A stretch of 64,000 nucleotides of DNA from Anarhynchus alexandrinus (Eukaryota > Chordata > Aves > Charadriiformes > Charadriidae). Below, one piece after another: positions 39,601 through 51,126 of the stretch (positions are counted from its first letter, which is position 1; every line of letters starts with the position of its first letter). Made by a program: the position numbers and the translations under genes. The notes under the pieces are model-generated. The model was not told the origin of the DNA. It saw only the letters and a list, made by a program, of their open reading frames with translations, and did not search any database. The stretch covers positions 8,880,908-8,944,907 of the forward strand of contig VUYV01000007.1 in NCBI GenBank assembly GCA_008711295.1. Direction: 5' to 3'.

Positions 39601-41190
39601 CTATGTAGTGGAAATTAAGTGTGTATAATGGAAGACAAATTTCCAGTTTTTATCGAGAAGCAAAATTTGACTTCATTGCGTAATTTTTGGTATGAGTCAA
39701 GCAATTGAGGCTAAGATGTCTGTTTGATATTTAGAGAAAGATTTGATGCTTTAATAAGGGAATCCTCTGCCTCCCTCATCCATCATTCGTCATCCTCATC
39801 CATCCAAACACCACTGTAAATTTGTCAGAGCCTTTTCCATATTCAGTACTTGTATAAATAATGGCCGTTGTGAACAGAAAAAAGGAAACGAGCATTTTCT
39901 ATTTCTGTTCTGTCTCCAGTCATAGCTGTGGAAAGGTTTAGCAGGTTTTTGCTTTCAAAATACCCCTGCTCAGATCATATAATATAATTGCACAAGCAAA
40001 AGTGCGTTCCAGTTGCCCCTTATTGTGGTTGCTACTTGCCAAAAAACATGAGTTTGTGAGCTTTTCTATAATATATGAAACAGTCTGTGCTTCATTACTA
40101 CGCGCTTTTATCCTACTTCATCATGTCTTCCTTCTTTTCTGTGCTATCTTAGGGATTATGCAGCTTCTCTGCAATATTCTGAAATTAATCAAACCAAGCA
40201 AAACCTCATGCCATATTATCCATCACTGGAGGAGAATGATTTCCACAATCCAGGCAGCTTTACATTGTTTTGTCCAGGGGCTGCAGCAGAATTCCATTAA
40301 CCAGAATACACTAGAAATTTGATTTCTCACAAAACGCATTTGTTAAATATTCGCAAACAGCAAATTTTTAGATTTGATACCGAATATAACCCTAATCACA
40401 TTTCTTTTTCTCTTATTTTAATTAGGAAGTGGACAAGCATAATGTCCACTTCTTTCTGTGAATTTTCACCCACTGAACAGCTGCCGGGTGCTAATGCAGC
40501 GAGGCTGCAGCAGCTTTGCTATGCAATGAGATATGTAAAAACTTAATGGATGCTTACCCAGACTATTTTATATTTCGTCTATTATATAATCAAGCTCTAC
40601 AAGTAATTTCTTTCAATAAATTAGTAACCATACTGCAGATTGCAGACACTTAGTTTGATTGAAAGTAATAAAGGGAGATTATCCATAGAGTTTGTTGAAT
40701 GACGGTTCTGACTTGACCCACTGCCCAGAGAGATAAGAATTAATCTTATAAACCTCTCCACACTTCCACCCGCTCTGATCCGCCGAACAACGGCGCAGGG
40801 TCCCGTTAGCCCCCCTTTGTTCTGGGGCAGCCCTGGCTGGGGAGGGGGACCCCAGTTCGGGGTGGGCTGATCAGGGTCACGCAAAGGCTACAGAGGATTT
40901 CTCAATGGTGATGTGTTTTAATGGCAGTGGTACCCAAAACGCACAGATGGTGCAGCTGGGCCCCAAACAGCGTGGTTGCAAAGGCTGTGCAACGTCTGCC
41001 TGGCCTTGTACAGCACCGCACGAGTGCATAGGAAGCGTAAAGGTGAAAGTTGGAGACTGAAAGAGGTAGATGACTGTTTAACAGACACAAGTACTTATGC
41101 TATAGATGTTTTTCTCTGTTAGAGTAAGTTAAAGTCTCGGTACTGGACCTGACTTGCACATGGGCATATCTGCCTCAGACATTCAGGCTA
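36641..41190. other. Unique non-coding sequence
   Basis: No gene is supported. T-runs occur near 36,675-36,705 and 38,230-38,255, and a CATCC-rich stretch lies near 39,775-39,805. Overlapping GC-richer frames at 37,000-37,350 and 38,520-39,020 lack domains. The rest is AT-rich single-copy sequence. Confidence 0.5.
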
Positions 41191-41194
41191 CACC

Positions 41195-41260
41195 TGGGAG
41201 CTTGGACTAGATGATCATTGTAGGTCCCTTCCAATGGAAATATTCTACTCTACTCTATTC
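41195..41260 (+). repeat. CR1 LINE 3' terminus
   Basis: The segment TGGGAGCTTGGACTAGATGA, followed by TCATTGTAGGTCCCTTCCAA and ending in TATTCTACTCTACTCTATTC, is a CR1 3' end. CR1 elements end in a short repeated octamer-like tail rather than poly-A, and here the tail is an ATTCTACTCT variant. Insertions are commonly truncated at the 5' end, and only about 65 bases remain. Confidence 0.8.
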
Positions 41261-44200
41261 AAAGCTCACCTTTGAAAGCAAGGCCTTTCTTCCGAGGAAA
41301 GGCACTAAAAGGGGAAATAACAACAACAGTGACTGCCTGCTTACCACTGGGAACTGACTGGGAGAAGTTGAGCAGACCTTTAGATAATTCCAGTTAATAC
41401 AGAGCTGCTATGTAGGTTCAAATAGTTTCTGCACTCTGAAGTGTTTGCACCGTTTTTCCTTCCCCTCCTTCTGCCCACGGGTTTCTTCTTTGAGCCCTAT
41501 GCTGCCACAGACTAATTTTTTTTCCCAGGTATTTTACCATTGTCAAAGGTATTTCCTCTCTCCAAATAGCATTTTAATGAGTGCTTCCACAATTACTGAT
41601 GATAATGTCATTAATTTATTTTGTACAGCTTTTGCTAACAACCTTGAGCTGTTTACTTGTAATGATCCTGACTTCTCACCTCCTTCTTGGCATCTCTGGT
41701 GTTGAGTGTTATATTAAGTGGGGAAAATGAAAATGCCTTTCAATAAAAGAATTGAACCACTCTGGGCATCTGAAGAGTGATAGTCGCTGGGGAGCGGCAC
41801 TGACCACAAACAGGGAAAAACGGGCAGAGTAAAGGCTTTGGGTGTATCTGGAGGGGGACAGGCAGGGCACCAAGCACAGCCTTGCCTGTGCAGTCAGCTC
41901 CCAAGCACAGTTGAGAGGTGCAGCAGTTTCCTTAGGGGAGAGGGAGATGGATAAGAGCTGCTTATGTGCATTCCTTTGTTTGTGAAATTAGACAGTCATG
42001 CTTTTTTCTGTTAGCTTGTAGGTACACATAAATGGTATGCTTATGCTTCGTGTTAAGATGACGCAGTCACAGGCAGCATGGAGGGTAATGGCAGGTAAAA
42101 ATTGAGCTGTAGTCAGATATGCAACGTAACTGTCAAACAGATGAGCTGAGAGGGCGTGCTTGCTGTTTTGTGTTTGTTACTTTATTGTGAAATAAAATAC
42201 TGATGTTTTCAATTCATGTAGAAACTATCAAACTGCTGCTCCCTTCCCTTTTTCTTTTCCTGAATTTGTGACTTCTGCTAAAATTAAGAGACTAGGACAG
42301 CATAAATCTGTTCACTGTCTTAACCCTCAGAAAAAAACAGTATGTTTCTCTATTTCATGCTTTCCATAAGGATGTACACTGCTGTGGAAGGACTCAGTAA
42401 CAAGTGAATGATGACACTTCAGAAAACATGTTTAGCTGCCAAGGCAAAGATAAACAAGAATAGTGCAACTTTACTGCATTCTTCAGCACCAGAGTTTCTT
42501 GCCACACCAAAAGCAAGACACCATGGAGAAATAACCATCATCGTAAGGCAGTGCTGTGGGGGTGAGGGCAGGGGTTGGCTTTTTTTTTTCCTATTGCCAA
42601 ATTTCCCTCACCAGCTAGATAGCCTGAACTTGTGTGACATTATCCTTCCTCACACACAGACAGCCACTCTCATTCTCCTCATTATACATTCTGCTGGCAA
42701 TAATACCACTGCGTTAGTGCACCAGCTTTCACATCTGCAGACATCAGTTCACAACCCGATATGCCTACAAGTGAAGTGAAGGTGATGGTGACCTCAACCA
42801 GATCTCCAGTAGATATTACTCCATATCAAATAGTAGGATTACTCATTGATTCAGTGGGTAGTTTTTGCTGAGATAGCGGGAATAATGTCCAGTTCTTCAG
42901 GTTTTGGATGCTCTCAGGTGAATTCAGGCAAACATTGGGCATTTCCCAGCACTCAGAAAGTCATGAAGGAACACGCAGAGTACCTTCTCCTACCACAGCT
43001 GGGTGCAACTCTACCAAATCCTTATCTCTGCAAGGCAGATGGACAAATGCAGATATAGATGTATAACTTCATGCTGCTCCCGTACAATGCCAGAAAGGGG
43101 GATCGTCTGATTGCTATAAATTTGGAGTGACAATGATAAAGTGAATTATTGGGTGAACTGGGGGCCATTGTGTGAGTCACATTTGGTCATTTCCCTGTTT
43201 CATGTAGGCAAACACAGTTCCACACTTCTCTCCACATCTTTGCTTATTATATTTATACTATGGTGGGATGAGCTCTTTTTCATTTACTCTTTAAAAAAAA
43301 AGCAACAGAACCCACCTCAAACCGCAGTTCATTGACAAGCTGCACTGAACATCAGTTATGAGACTAACATTTGTGATAACACCAGAGTTGGGGGTAATGT
43401 GATATGCAGATATTACGATGCAAATAACAGGTTTAAGTTCTGTCTTTCTCAAGACCCTATGGGTGCATTGCTTTGGGTTAAAAAAATAGAAAAAGGTCAA
43501 GCGCCATTGAGCTGGCCTCAGAGAGTAAACAATTATTTTAAACGCCATGGTGTACTCACTTTCAACAAGAGAGCTTCTGCTCGCAAGCAATCCAGTAGCA
43601 TTCAAGTATTTAGGTCTCCTTAAAACTGTTTCTTCCCCTACTTGTGTTAATACAGATATTAAGCCTAATAGTATCTACTTAGCATAAACAAGAAGATAAA
43701 AATGATTTCTGTGATTGAAATGTTTGTTATTTAGCATTAAGCATCTTCATACTCTCATGTGTTTTGCATTTTAATCCACTCTGTGCTTGGTTTTGGGATT
43801 GATAGATTAGTTTTAATCCCCTGTCTAATAGTGGAGTACTGGTGAGATTTATTAAACAGGCAGGGTTTGGTACTTGGATTTAAGAGGACTCACATGCACT
43901 GTTCATGCATATTAAATTTGGGAAACCACCGATTCAGTTTATAAAGGGCTGTGATGTCCTTTATCACTGAGTGTTTCTGTTGTGCTTCACTAGCTCAGTA
44001 AGCCTTTATATTTCTGAAATGGAACATTTTTGATGGTTCCTTCCCATTGCATAAATCTAATATTCCAAAGATATGTTTTTGACTGTTGAAGTTATTATTG
44101 AAATTCCATTCATTTTATCCTGAGTTTGTATTGTCTCTCTCCTCCTTGGCTCGGAAGCACTGAGGTTGGGCGAGGATCCTACCCCACCTTGGGATGCGAG

Positions 44201-45525
44201 GGCTGCAGCTGCAGATGCCGAATCCAGGGGCACCGGAGCCAAGGTGGATGCTCACAAATGCTTCCCCTGTCCTTTTGTTAGCAGTTGATTGACTCAATTT
44301 TGTAGTTGTGTGTGACTGAGGCTGTTGGTGTGGGTGCGTTGTGGTGCGTGCCTAGGTGGGGCTGAAATAGAGGTCCCACAAGCTCTTCTGCAGTAATAGC
44401 TTTGACTTTGTTGTCTGGGACTGAACTTGCTGCCTTCCACTGACATGTTCCGTAGCACCTGAGTTTGAGGATAACATATGATGGATGTGACCGAAATATT
44501 GAGAGTGCGCACTAGCTAAGAAGAACAATCTTAGAGAAAAATGCTTATCAGAAATCTTTTCTGGAGAAGCCTATGTGCTCCACTGGCTCTGGTCATTGAC
44601 TGTCTCTTTGTGTGTCACCACCTCTCCCTGACGTGTTCTGGTGTCCAGAGCTGAACGTCTTGGTTCACTCTCTGCTGGAACAGTTCCTGTGTTTGCTGTA
44701 TTTCAGGAGACAAATAAAAAGTGCTGTATGGTGATTAGAATGTGAAAATTACTCCTGTGTGGGTTTTACTGTTATACTGGGAAAAGCAGAAGCTTGATAA
44801 TAGTTAAGAAACCGCTGAAAACTTCAAACCCGCCTAAATTACAAATTCATGCCCTATCAGTGGAAGATGAGTTGACTTAATTTGCGGTTTTACTGGTTAA
44901 TATACCATTAATGCTGTAATACTAGTAATGCTGTGAGAAATGGGGGAAATTTACTTTTTTGTTAATGTAATTATAGGATCGCTATATAAAAGTTATTAAC
45001 TGCAGAAGTGAAAACTAGGAAAAATGAGTTTAAATTTAATGATAAGTTAAAGAAACCACTAAAAGCTTTTTGCAATAAGAAGCTTTATTATTGTAGGTTT
45101 GCTTCTTTAGCTAACCTCTATTTTTGATTTACCAAATAAATATGTAAAGCAGGTATTGAAAATACAAGTGGCAACAGTTGTAATCACCAGCTTAGGAACT
45201 CCTGTATTTGATTAGAACACAGATAATAAAAAAAAATCTTTCTGGAATTTTACTTGGTCATTGAGAACTGATCAGTCCTGTGAACTAAAGAAGAATATCA
45301 ACACTTAGGTTTACGATCTGGTAATGGAAAATGGAGGTTTTTTAGAAACTTTAAGTGAAAAGAAATTATGTGATATGCTGGACAATTGACAATACTTTTC
45401 TACCTCAGAGCAAATTTTTTATTCTGCATATGATATTTCTTAAAAAGAGATAAAGGCAAATAGGCAGTTATTTGTTCCCACCCCTTCCTTTTTGTTTTCT
45501 TTTTTCCTAATGCAAGAATCCACGC
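41261..45525. other. Unique AT-rich non-coding sequence
   Basis: No gene or repeat was recognised. Frames of up to 123 codons near 42,408-42,779 and 43,291-43,623 lack domains. The 44,150-44,250 part is locally GC-richer. Nothing further is supported. Confidence 0.5.
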
Positions 45526-45529
45526 AGTG

Positions 45530-45858
45530 ACACTGGAAGGTGGCAAATTTAAACAATGATGTTTTCACATAATGTGCTCTTAGCCCTTGGAATTCATTGC
45601 CACAAGATGTTGATGCAACAAGATTGAAAATATTAGATGTTTTATTTTATGGCTAACGAGAACATCCATGCTAATATATATAATTTCAATTAAATAATCA
45701 AAATTCTACTGCTCCAGGACATAAGACAATCCCTAACCAATGGTAATCGGGAGGGAACTCCCCTGTGGCCACGTTATTTCATAATTATCAGCTGCAAGGT
45801 TTCTTGCCCATTTCAGTGTGAGGATACTGAACAAAATTAACCGTTTGGAGCATGTGAG
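45530..45858 (+). repeat. Ancient CR1/L3-like LINE 3' end
   Basis: In order along the plus strand are CTGGAAGGTGGCAAATTTAA, TTTTCACATAATGTG, TGGAATTCATTGCCACAAGA and AACGAGAACATCCATG. They are followed by CTCCAGGACATAAGACAATC, GGGAGGGAACTCCCC, TTATTTCATAATTATC, TTTCTTGCCC and AGGATACTGAAC. These are the landmarks of the final part of ORF2 and the 3' UTR of the same old CR1-clade family seen reversed at 35,395-36,125. Reading frames are destroyed. The right edge is uncertain. Confidence 0.72.
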
Positions 45859-45859
45859 A

Positions 45860-48690
45860 CAAGATGACCACTTGGTTCATAATTTTTTTTGTGTTCCTCG
45901 GGAAAAATACCCCTTTGCAGTGCAGGGGTTCTGTGGAACTCTCATTTTGTGTATGCAAAATTTCAGAAATGTTTGCAGTTATGAATTTGTCAGAAGAGTA
46001 GAAAATCACTTTATAACTTTTTTCCAGTTTTCCCTTCATGCATATAGCTTTGGCAGTTTAATGCAGGCAAATTTAACACAATTTAGTATATTAAAAGAGA
46101 AAAAAAAAAAGGCTGCTGTGTAAGGAGATGTAGCCTCTCCCGTGTCAGTCCGTGCTGTCCCTTGCAGGCTGCCGGCAGGGCGGTGCAGGAGAGATGGGGT
46201 GTTACACGGGGTGCAGCTGGACCGCAGGGAGGACATGGTGCTTTGGCTGAGCATGTCTGTGAGGCTCCTCCCAATGCTCCGTTTTTTAGCTGATTAGCCA
46301 CGATTTGAGCAAAATGAGGAAAAACTTGAAAAGTCAGTACTTTTTTTGTTAGCCTTGCTATTCTGAAGTAGTTTCATTTATAAGAATAAAGTTGGCTTCA
46401 GCTCCTGACTGATGGAAGGTGGTTGCTGAATTAGAGCTCACAAGGGACTGTATTTGGTATCATGCTTTCCACAAACTGAACCCTTGATTTTCACAGAGCC
46501 CCAGTTTCAAACTACCATCTACCAACAGCCTTAGGTGCTCACTTGTCTTGGGGTATTCTGGCATATTACAACTTTAAGAAAGGAGAAGCCACAGCTGGGA
46601 ATGAATCCAACAAACTTAGAAGAACTTGTAGAAATGCCATATAGACATCGCAGCCTGTGTTTCAGTTTCTATCTCTATTTTCAAGGCACTTGTGGCACCA
46701 TACGAACCAATAGACAGCACATTTTGGTTTATATTAACAGCCACATTCAGCTTAAATCAAAGAGGAAACGCAGTGATGTGGCATGCGATTTGTCTCATGT
46801 TCTTTCTGCCATGCGTTGGGTTTTCTCTCAGTGGTGATTGTGCATCGGCCCTCCCCAGACCTGCCTGAAACTGCTTCAGCCTGAGTGCCGGCAGCCCTGA
46901 AGCTCTCATTTGGGAACAGCTTGGCAATTAAAAAATCTCTTTGCTTACTTAAGGTGATTTGTTGATATGTGAGTACGTTAGTAGGGGAAAATATGAATGA
47001 AACAGGAATTGAAGTGGGAAGGTTATGTGCAGTATTTCTGCAGTCATAATTTGGCCTCTGTGACTGTGGTTTTTTGCCATCTTCTCACCTAACTGCGTTT
47101 TCCCTTAGGGATTCACATAAGACAGCATGACGTCATGAAATTACAGCAAATCTCTTGTATCAAGAGTCATAATAGTAACTTGTGCTGGCACTGAAATGTG
47201 CATCTACAAACAAAAAGATGCAGCTGCAGAAAATGTGAGCTATGAGCTGCATGCAGAAGGTGGTTGCTGCTGTCCTGTCTCCATTAGCTCACAGCTCAGC
47301 TTTCCCCATGGGTACGAGGTGGTGTTTTCCCAGCCAGCTGTTTCACCAACACACTTCTGATCCCGGTTTTAGGAGGTCTTTAGCCATTCGCTGAGCACAG
47401 GCATCAAGCTGATGGCTGATCTGGTGAGAAATGCAAAGGCTTCCCCTGCTCAGATCCTGGAGGACTTGAACATAGTGGCTGTAAGTTCTTCACGGATGAG
47501 GATGGGTATCGCTCGGGCACCTGCGACAGGAGGGAAGGAGAGTGGAGCAAGCAAGAGCCTAGGGACAAACCTAAGTCCGCTCATAGCTGGTACTAAGCTG
47601 AAATGATGTGACAAGGACTTGGATTTATGCTTTAAATCTTTCCTGGGCTTCTGTTGCAATTAAACAATATGCACACATCAGTAATTGTGTTCCACCACTG
47701 TTAGGTTTCCATTACATGAACAATACCCGCTGATGAGGACAGCCATGGTCTCCAATACTTTCTTTTCCAAAGTACTCGCATATGCAAAGTATTTACCTGA
47801 TGTTCCTTGCTGTTTCAAATACATTAGAGATGCAGATCCAAGAGCAAGTCCCTGCTTAGCACCAACACCAAGATGCTTCTCTGCTCTTCTCTCCCTCCCC
47901 CCATGCCTACACATTATTTTTTCCCTTTTGGTTATTTACAGAAGCCTCAGTCACATCAGACGTCTTCCCTGTTAATGCATTTCTGGGATGATGTCCTTCT
48001 CCCCTGTGACTGTTTCCAGTCCTCGCAAACTGGGACGGGTGTTGTTTCAGCACATATATCCTCAACTTTAAATGGCAAACTCCCTGTTTTCTACTTTTTA
48101 AGACTACGAAAGTTACGAGTGCTCTTTGAGGCCCCGGTGCTGGCATACACTACCAACATGCTGCTGTATGCGCTTTCCCTCACTGGTGAATTTGGCTACT
48201 ATAAATCTTTCAGTGTCCTCAGCTATTTTGATTAATTCACTATAACACGAAGCAACACTGAATGATGTCACATGGGTAGAAGTAAGAAAACATCAGCTTT
48301 TAAAATAATTTCTGGCTTGCCCCTACTGTATGCCAATAGTTCTTGCCATTTGAAGAAAAATCTTTTTTGTATCCTTTTATGTAAACACATCATGTTAAAA
48401 AAGGCAAACTATAAAATGTTAAAAACCCTGCAGGGTATTAAAAATACCAGTCTCAATGCATGTGTTCATTCCTTTCACTTTCTTTTTAGATCACTAGTGT
48501 TGGTACAAAATGAGCTGAGAGAAGGAGAGAATTCTAATTAGGTTTAAAAAAGAAAAAATATGGCAGTTTATTTTGAGCGCATGTCTGCTTTGCAAAGGCA
48601 TATCCCATTTCAGATGCAGGCAGAATGAATCATTATTACACATTTATCATCATAAAAATGCTTATTTGGACTTTTTTTTTTTAAAGAAAA
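45860..48690. other. Unique non-coding sequence
   Basis: No gene is supported. An A-run lies near 46,100-46,110. The 46,440-46,540 part has a few words reminiscent of old amniote repeats, but not enough to call. Frames near 47,870-48,235 lack domains. Confidence 0.5.
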
Positions 48691-48899
48691 GGAAAAAATT
48701 ATAAAAAGGGCAAAGCAAAGAGCCATCTCTGAAGGGCAGTTATTGCTTGCCCTTGCTTGGGAAAAAAGGCTTTCTCAATGGGATTACGTCCCCGCTCATA
48801 ACCTATCAGCCGTCTGATCAGAAATTCATAACGCAGGCCATCCATTTCCAGCTCTGCGAGGGCTGCATGATTGAATTTAAATAGGCAAATGCCAGACTT

Positions 48900-49110
48900 G
48901 AGCTTTGACATTCTCTCTGTCTCTCTCAATCTTTCTCTTTCCCCTGCCCTCCCAATCATAGCGCCTTTCTTCCTCCCTTTCTTCCTCTCTTCCCTCCGCA
49001 CACCACCATTTCACATGAAGCTCGAGCCAGCGTGATGAGAAGTTATCGGGAAATGGAGGATGGATGTGGAGGGAGAGGGAGAGGAGGGATGCACAGCGAG
49101 GGAGAAATAT
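48900..49110. other. Pyrimidine tract followed by purine tract
   Basis: A CT-rich segment (about 48,910-49,000) is followed by a GA-rich segment (about 49,050-49,110) on the same strand, so the two are roughly complementary in composition and could pair. No gene is seen. This strand asymmetry switch resembles that at 13,300-13,590, where the order is reversed. It may be a regulatory element or just low-complexity DNA. Confidence 0.35.
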
Positions 49111-49379
49111 TGAGGGAACCGGACAGCAGAAAATTATAAATTGTTGCTGTCATGCTTTCATTGGGACACTAAAATCTGTTTTTAAAGCCCCCCACCTTTT
49201 TTCCCTCATTTAAAAAGAGATATTTCAGCATACATTAATAGTCTGTGTCCTTACCCAACCCGTAAGATGTCTGTGAGCACAAAGCTCCTAAGCTATTCTC
49301 TTTTTTCTGTTTCTTACATAGCTGATAAGGATGAAAATTAATTCAAATCTGTGCGCTTTCAGTCATGGCGTTTTAAGGT

Positions 49380-49770
49380 GCAGTAGATGAAAAAGCTGCC
49401 TGGTGGCAGGCGCTCACCGGGCAAGGGTACCATCCCACCCCAGCCTGAGCCCCCACGGCAGCCGAGGAGCTGGCGGTGCCGTGGATGCAAGCGGGGTTCA
49501 GTGGGGAGGGTGCTGGGCACTACGGCCGTGGGATGCTCCAGGGTGCCAGCCCCGCCAGGAGGGATTTGTATGGGCGCCAGCAGGGATACGGGCAGGCATA
49601 ATGTCTGGGCTGAGCCAGGTCTTCTGAGCAAGGCAAAAAACCTGCAGCCAGGTAGCTGCGCATATTGTGTTGCCTGATTTTTCTAATGAGCTTTGGCGCG
49701 CAACCCACGCCCGCATCAGGGAAACGTGCTTTGTGCTCCCTTTCCCTGAACCCCACAGCCTGACGGAGAG
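49380..49770. other. GC-rich, CpG-containing patch
   Basis: CpGs recur through this segment (for example 49,410-49,420, 49,455-49,485, 49,520-49,530, 49,585-49,600 and 49,697-49,715), while the flanks are CpG-poor. Overlapping frames exist on both strands with no recognisable domain. It could be a small orphan CpG island about 500 bases left of the CR1 insertion. Confidence 0.4.
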
Positions 49771-50278
49771 AGCTGATTATTGAGTTAGGGATATTACAAT
49801 GATATTTTTATTGCTTTCTTCTCCGCTGGGCCTTTTATCCCCTCTTCAGTGTACTGATGCAGTTTCAGCCCAAATCCTCGCTGTAAATTGTGCTTCAAAA
49901 CAAACATTTTAAAAGTCTTACTTTGTCCTTGAGAAAACAGGTAAACACTCCAGAACCTGCATTTTTATCCAATGGTACTTTATTGCCAAGCAAGCACGGG
50001 GAAAAGAAATACCCTGAGTGCAAGACAGCGTGTTGTCAGTGCAACAGTAGTTTTCGACTTGATAAGGCTGCTTTGAGGGTATTTTGGGGGTTGTTCTTTT
50101 TCTTCCCCCCGAATTTAAGGCCAGAGCTATCTGTCCACTCTATCCATTGAGTTTTTCCTCAATTGTTGATTTTCCTAGTCCAAAACAAAGTTTTACTGAG
50201 GCTTCTCCTCAAGAAAGGCACTGAATCTGGGATAAAAAAAAGTCACAGGGAGAATCAACCCCTCCCTCCCTAACATTT

Positions 50279-50768
50279 CATAGAATCATAGAATGGTTAG
50301 AGTTGGAAGGGACCTTAAAGATAATCTAATTCCAACCTCCTGCCATGGGCAGGGACACCTTCCACTAGACCAGGTTGCTCAAAGCCCCATCCAGCCTGGC
50401 CTTGAACACCTCCATTAATGGGGCATCCACAACTTCTCTGGGCAGCCTGTTCCAGTGCCTCACCACCCTCAGAGTAAAGAATTTCTTCCTAATATCTAAT
50501 CTAAGTCTACCCTTTTTCAGCTTAAAACCATTACCTCTTGTCTTATCACTCCACTTCCTGATGAAGAGTCCCCTCCCCATCTTTCCTGTAGGTCCCCTTT
50601 AGGTTCTGAAAGGGGCTATAAGGTCTCCCCGGCACCTTCTCTAGGCTAAACACCCCCAACTCTCTCAGCCTGTCTTCATAGGAGAGGTGCTCCAGCCCTC
50701 CGATCATCTTCGTGGCCTTCCTCTGGACTCACTCCAACAGGTCCATATCTTTCTTACGTTCCCAGAGA
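50279..50768 (-). mobile_element. CR1 LINE, 5'-truncated
   Basis: The plus strand begins with CATAGAATCATAGAATGG, the reversed CR1 3' terminus, then TTGGAAGGGACCTTAAAG. The block GGCAGGGACACCTTCCACTAG follows in parts, then TTGCTCAAAGCCC, TTCTCTGGGCAGCCTGTTCC, AGAATTTCTTCCTAATATC and GGCCTTCCTCTGGACTC. The right edge is near 50,768, where similarity ends at TTACGTTCCCAGAG. CR1 is the dominant LINE of bird genomes. This copy keeps the 3' UTR and the tail of ORF2, and it is the best preserved repeat in the window. Confidence 0.92.
50365..50580 (-). pseudogene. C-terminal remnant of CR1 ORF2
   Basis: A 71-codon frame inside the CR1 insertion ends in the characteristic CR1 ORF2 tail: a KLKKGRLRLDIRKKFF-type block, then VRHWNRLPREVVDAP, then FKARLDGALSNLV and a stop. 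Full-length ORF2 encodes endonuclease and reverse transcriptase; none of the catalytic domains are present here, so the remnant cannot be active. Within this tail the frame is intact, implying an insertion younger than the CR1/L3-like copies elsewhere in the window. Confidence 0.85.
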
Positions 50769-50772
50769 TTAA

Positions 50773-51126
50773 TCACCCTCGTGGTAAGAAACGTGTCCTT
50801 GGATTCTCATTTGAGTTGTCTGACTTCAGCTTCACCACCAGATCTTTGTCCTTTCCAAGGTAAAGGACACGTTTCCATGTCATCTTTATCATTAATAATG
50901 GGTTTTCAATTATTATTAGCTTCAAGGTTCTTAAGCTGTTGCCCAGCGCTGGGTCCAGCACCAGTCCTGCAGACATTGCGTCTGTGCTCTTCCACTGTGG
51001 AATCAGTTCTTCCTCCACCAGCCTTTGATTCTCCACCAGCCGCCACTCCTGCGTTAACTCTGAACAGCCTCCCAACTCCTCAACCAGCCGCTGGTGTTTG
51101 AGATCATCTGTTTTGCACAAAACCAA
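50773..51126 (-). other. Open frame next to CR1, with internal word repeats
   Basis: A 117-codon minus-strand frame abuts the CR1 5' edge. The underlying plus strand repeats CTCCACCAGCC and related CCAGCCGC words near 51,015-51,095, so the predicted peptide repeats an RLVEE-like block. I recognise no domain. It may be part of an unrecognised repeat or unique DNA with a small internal duplication. Confidence 0.2.

Noticed and set aside
46440..46540. Words resembling an old sauropsid interspersed repeat
   Set aside because: Only short fragments (TTGATTTTCA and AGGTGCTCA) match from memory, which is too little to separate from chance.
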